Shown piece after piece: positions 62,185 through 64,000 of a stretch of DNA of 64,000 nucleotides. A model generated the notes under the pieces. The model saw only the letters and a list, made by a program, of their open reading frames with translations, did no database searches and was not told the DNA's origin. Origin of the DNA: Achromobacter xylosoxidans (GTDB taxonomy: Bacteria > Pseudomonadota > Gammaproteobacteria > Burkholderiales > Burkholderiaceae_B); the NCBI RefSeq assembly GCF_001457475.1, contig NZ_LN831029.1:3720001-3784000 (forward strand). The letters run 5' to 3'. How positions within the stretch are numbered: position 1 is the first letter of the stretch; each line of letters starts with the position of its first letter. Both the position numbers and the translations under genes were made by a program.

Positions 62185-63902
62185 TTCACCACCTTTTCAG
62201 CACGCTACCTAGCTTCAAGAATCTTGGAGAACTGAAGCCCGGCCTGAACGTACTGCTCGCCGAAAAGACCGAGGGGGCGACGACCAAGCAAACGCGCAAT
62301 CGTGCCGGAAAAACCAGTTTCGTTGAGCTAGTGCATTTTCTGCTCGGCGCCGATGCTGGCCCAGAGTCCATTTTTCGTACGCCGGAGCTGGTCGAACAGA
62401 CCTTCGGCATGGACTTTGATTTGAAGTCGGAACGCACGGTCGTCGAGCGCAGCGGCGGCTCCAAAGCCAAAATCTTTGTGACGGTCCCGCCTGCCGGCAA
62501 GATCAAGTTCTCGGCCACCGAGTGGTGTACGTTCCTAGGCGAACAGATGTTTGGCCTCAGTAGCCTTGAAGCCGCAGGCAGCAAGCCGCCGTCTTTCCGG
62601 TCGCTGTTTGCCTATTTTGTACGCCGGCAGGCAAGCGGTGCCTTCACGACGCCGGAAAAGCAGGCCGCGATGCAGGGAACCGGCGACATGCAGATGGCGC
62701 TGATGTTCCTGCTCGGGCTGGACTGGCAGATTGCACGAGATTGGCAAGCAGTGCGCGATCGGGAAAAGACCCTTGAAGAGTTGAAGAAGGCGGCTGGGAA
62801 CGGTGCCTTCGGTTCAATCATCGGCAAGGCCGCCGACTTGCGCACGGAGCTAACGATTCAGGAAGCTCGCCTCAAGAAGCTTCATGCAGAAATCGACACG
62901 TTCCAGGTCTTGCCGGAGTACCGGGAACTGGAGGTCGAAAGCGCCAGCTTGACCCGCCAGCTCAACGAGCTGGCCAATGCGAACACCATCGATTTCTCTG
63001 CGATTCGCGACTTGGAAGGTGCGCTGGCCTCTGAGGTTCCGCCAGAACATGAAGATCTTCAGGCGGTCTATCAGGAAGCAGGCATCGTGCTACCCGGCTT
63101 GGTCAAGCGTCGCTACGAGGATGTTAAAAGCTTCCACGACTCAGTGGTTCGCAATCGCAAAGACTATCTATCTAGCGAGCTCGAAGCTGCAAGGCTGCGT
63201 ATCGAACTGCGAGACAGTAAGAAGGCCCAGCTCGATCAGCGGCGCGGCGAGATTCTTGGCATTCTCAAGAGTCATGGCGCACTCGAACAATTCCTCAAGC
63301 TGCAAGGCGAACTGGGGCGGCTAGAGTCGGAAGTGGAATTGCTGCGACAACGCTTTGAGGCCGCCGAGCAACTCGAAGGCACAAAGAACGAATTGGAGAT
63401 AGAGCGCAACCGCCTCACGATTCGCTTGCGCCGCGACTTTACTGAGCAGAAGGACCGACTCGCCGAAGCCATCGTCGCCTTCGAGGAAACCTCTCAACGA
63501 CTGTATGAGTCAGCCGGCAGCATGACGGTTGATGAAACCTCGAATGGTCCGATCTTCAAGTTTCCGATGCAGGGACAGCGCAGCAAGGGCATCAAGAATA
63601 TGCAGATCTTCTGCTTCGACATGATGCTTATGCGACTGTGCGCGGGCCGAAAGATCGGGCCCGGCTTCTTGATCCATGACAGCCATCTATTCGACGGCGT
63701 CGACGGCCGCCAGGTCATCAGTGCGTTGCGCCTGGGCTCGGAGATCGCGCAGGAGCTTGGCTTTCAGTACATCGTGACGATGAACGAAGACGATGCATTC
63801 AAGGAGATCATCGATGGCTTCGACTTGAATGACTATGTACTCCCTCAGCGGCTCACCGATGCCACGGAGGACGGCGGCTTGTTCGGCATACGTTTCGGAT
63901 AG
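62181..63902 (+). CDS. ABC-3C ATPase, DUF2326 SMC/Rad50-like protein
   Basis: 573 residues. Walker A is NRAGKTS (40-46), coiled coil spans about 200-450, and the Walker B-like FLIHDSHLFDG lies near 495-506. The DUF2326 C-terminus is complete. ABC-3C ATPases are related to SMC, Rad50 and RecN and are predicted to sense or move along nucleoprotein and release the effector. The last gene of the operon. Confidence 0.82.
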   Translation: MIHHLFSTLPSFKNLGELKPGLNVLLAEKTEGATTKQTRNRAGKTSFVELVHFLLGADAGPESIFRTPELVEQTFGMDFDLKSERTVVERSGGSKAKIFVTVPPAGKIKFSATEWCTFLGEQMFGLSSLEAAGSKPPSFRSLFAYFVRRQASGAFTTPEKQAAMQGTGDMQMALMFLLGLDWQIARDWQAVRDREKTLEELKKAAGNGAFGSIIGKAADLRTELTIQEARLKKLHAEIDTFQVLPEYRELEVESASLTRQLNELANANTIDFSAIRDLEGALASEVPPEHEDLQAVYQEAGIVLPGLVKRRYEDVKSFHDSVVRNRKDYLSSELEAARLRIELRDSKKAQLDQRRGEILGILKSHGALEQFLKLQGELGRLESEVELLRQRFEAAEQLEGTKNELEIERNRLTIRLRRDFTEQKDRLAEAIVAFEETSQRLYESAGSMTVDETSNGPIFKFPMQGQRSKGIKNMQIFCFDMMLMRLCAGRKIGPGFLIHDSHLFDGVDGRQVISALRLGSEIAQELGFQYIVTMNEDDAFKEIIDGFDLNDYVLPQRLTDATEDGGLFGIRFG

Positions 63903-63965
63903 AAGTAGAGTCACATAGGTTTGTTTTTAAGCGTGGCGCTCCTCTGGGGCTTAAAGGGATAAAGA

Positions 63966-64000
63966 ATGGACAAGAAGACAAAAGGATCTTGGCTGATCCA
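63966..64000 (+). CDS. Start of another gene (partial)
   Basis: ATG 63966 follows AAAGGGATAAAG and reads MDKKTKGSWLI before the window ends. Function cannot be judged from 11 residues. Its place directly after the ABC-3C genes suggests further cargo of the same element. Confidence 0.4.
   Translation, partial: MDKKTKGSWLI

Overview
The window is GC-rich DNA. Gene content (MesD/MesX methionine synthase, two ArsR-controlled operons, an NIS siderophore operon, a chromosome-borne conjugative element) points to a beta-proteobacterium, most likely Bordetella/Achromobacter-like (Alcaligenaceae). That assignment is inferred from gene families; there is no rRNA or tRNA here to confirm it.

1-9.4 kb is ordinary chromosome. 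It holds a membrane/secreted protein pair, an ArsR-SRPBCC-GST operon next to a second ArsR gene with an alcohol-dehydrogenase-like oxidoreductase (both ArsR promoters look leaderless, with operators over the start), and a methionine block: MetR-like LysR regulator, MTHFR-like protein, FMN reductase, DUF1852 (MesX) and a core-only methionine synthase (MesD). 9.5-19.5 kb is accessory: a solo end of an IS256-family element, four genes of poorly known function, a translationally coupled three-gene NIS siderophore operon, then an intact IS256-family element. The solo end and the intact copy bracket the segment in direct orientation.

19.7-29.5 kb is a defence island. It has a complete type II CBASS operon (CapV patatin, DncV-like nucleotidyltransferase, Cap2 E1/E2, Cap3 JAB isopeptidase) with a small leading gene and a divergent WYL regulator (CapW-like) whose likely operator overlaps the cap promoter. 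Next come a CPBP membrane protease and a coupled pair: a protein with two tandem HNH-like zinc modules and a 413-residue protein I do not recognise. The pair ends against a broken tyrosine integrase. It is my best candidate for an undescribed system.

29.8-47.4 kb is a metal and multidrug resistance cluster: glutaredoxin-MauE fusion, ferredoxin, CueR, CopA, two ArsR/SmtB regulators, a nickel-type MFS pump with an RcnR/CsoR-type repressor, a CDF pump, a broken czcC-like gene, a MexEF-OprN-like RND operon with a MerR regulator, another MFS pump, a doubled DUF305 protein and a glutaredoxin. The operators and promoters (19-bp-spacer MerR promoters, TGAA-N6-TTCA sites, a C6-A-G6 palindrome) tie these genes together.

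47.4-60 kb is the core of a Tn4371-like integrative conjugative element on the minus strand: relaxase, TraF peptidase, DUF2840, RHH protein, ParA, iteron cluster, RepA, AlpA-like HTH, DUF2285, DUF2958, XRE regulator, DUF736, ParB and DUF932. No coupling protein or T4SS genes are visible in the window. Two families of conserved noncoding repeats occur here, and one has a second copy out in the defence island. 60.7-64 kb is further cargo: an orphan RelB/DinJ-type antitoxin and a three-gene ABC-3C conflict system with a DUF2326 SMC-like ATPase, followed by the start of another gene.
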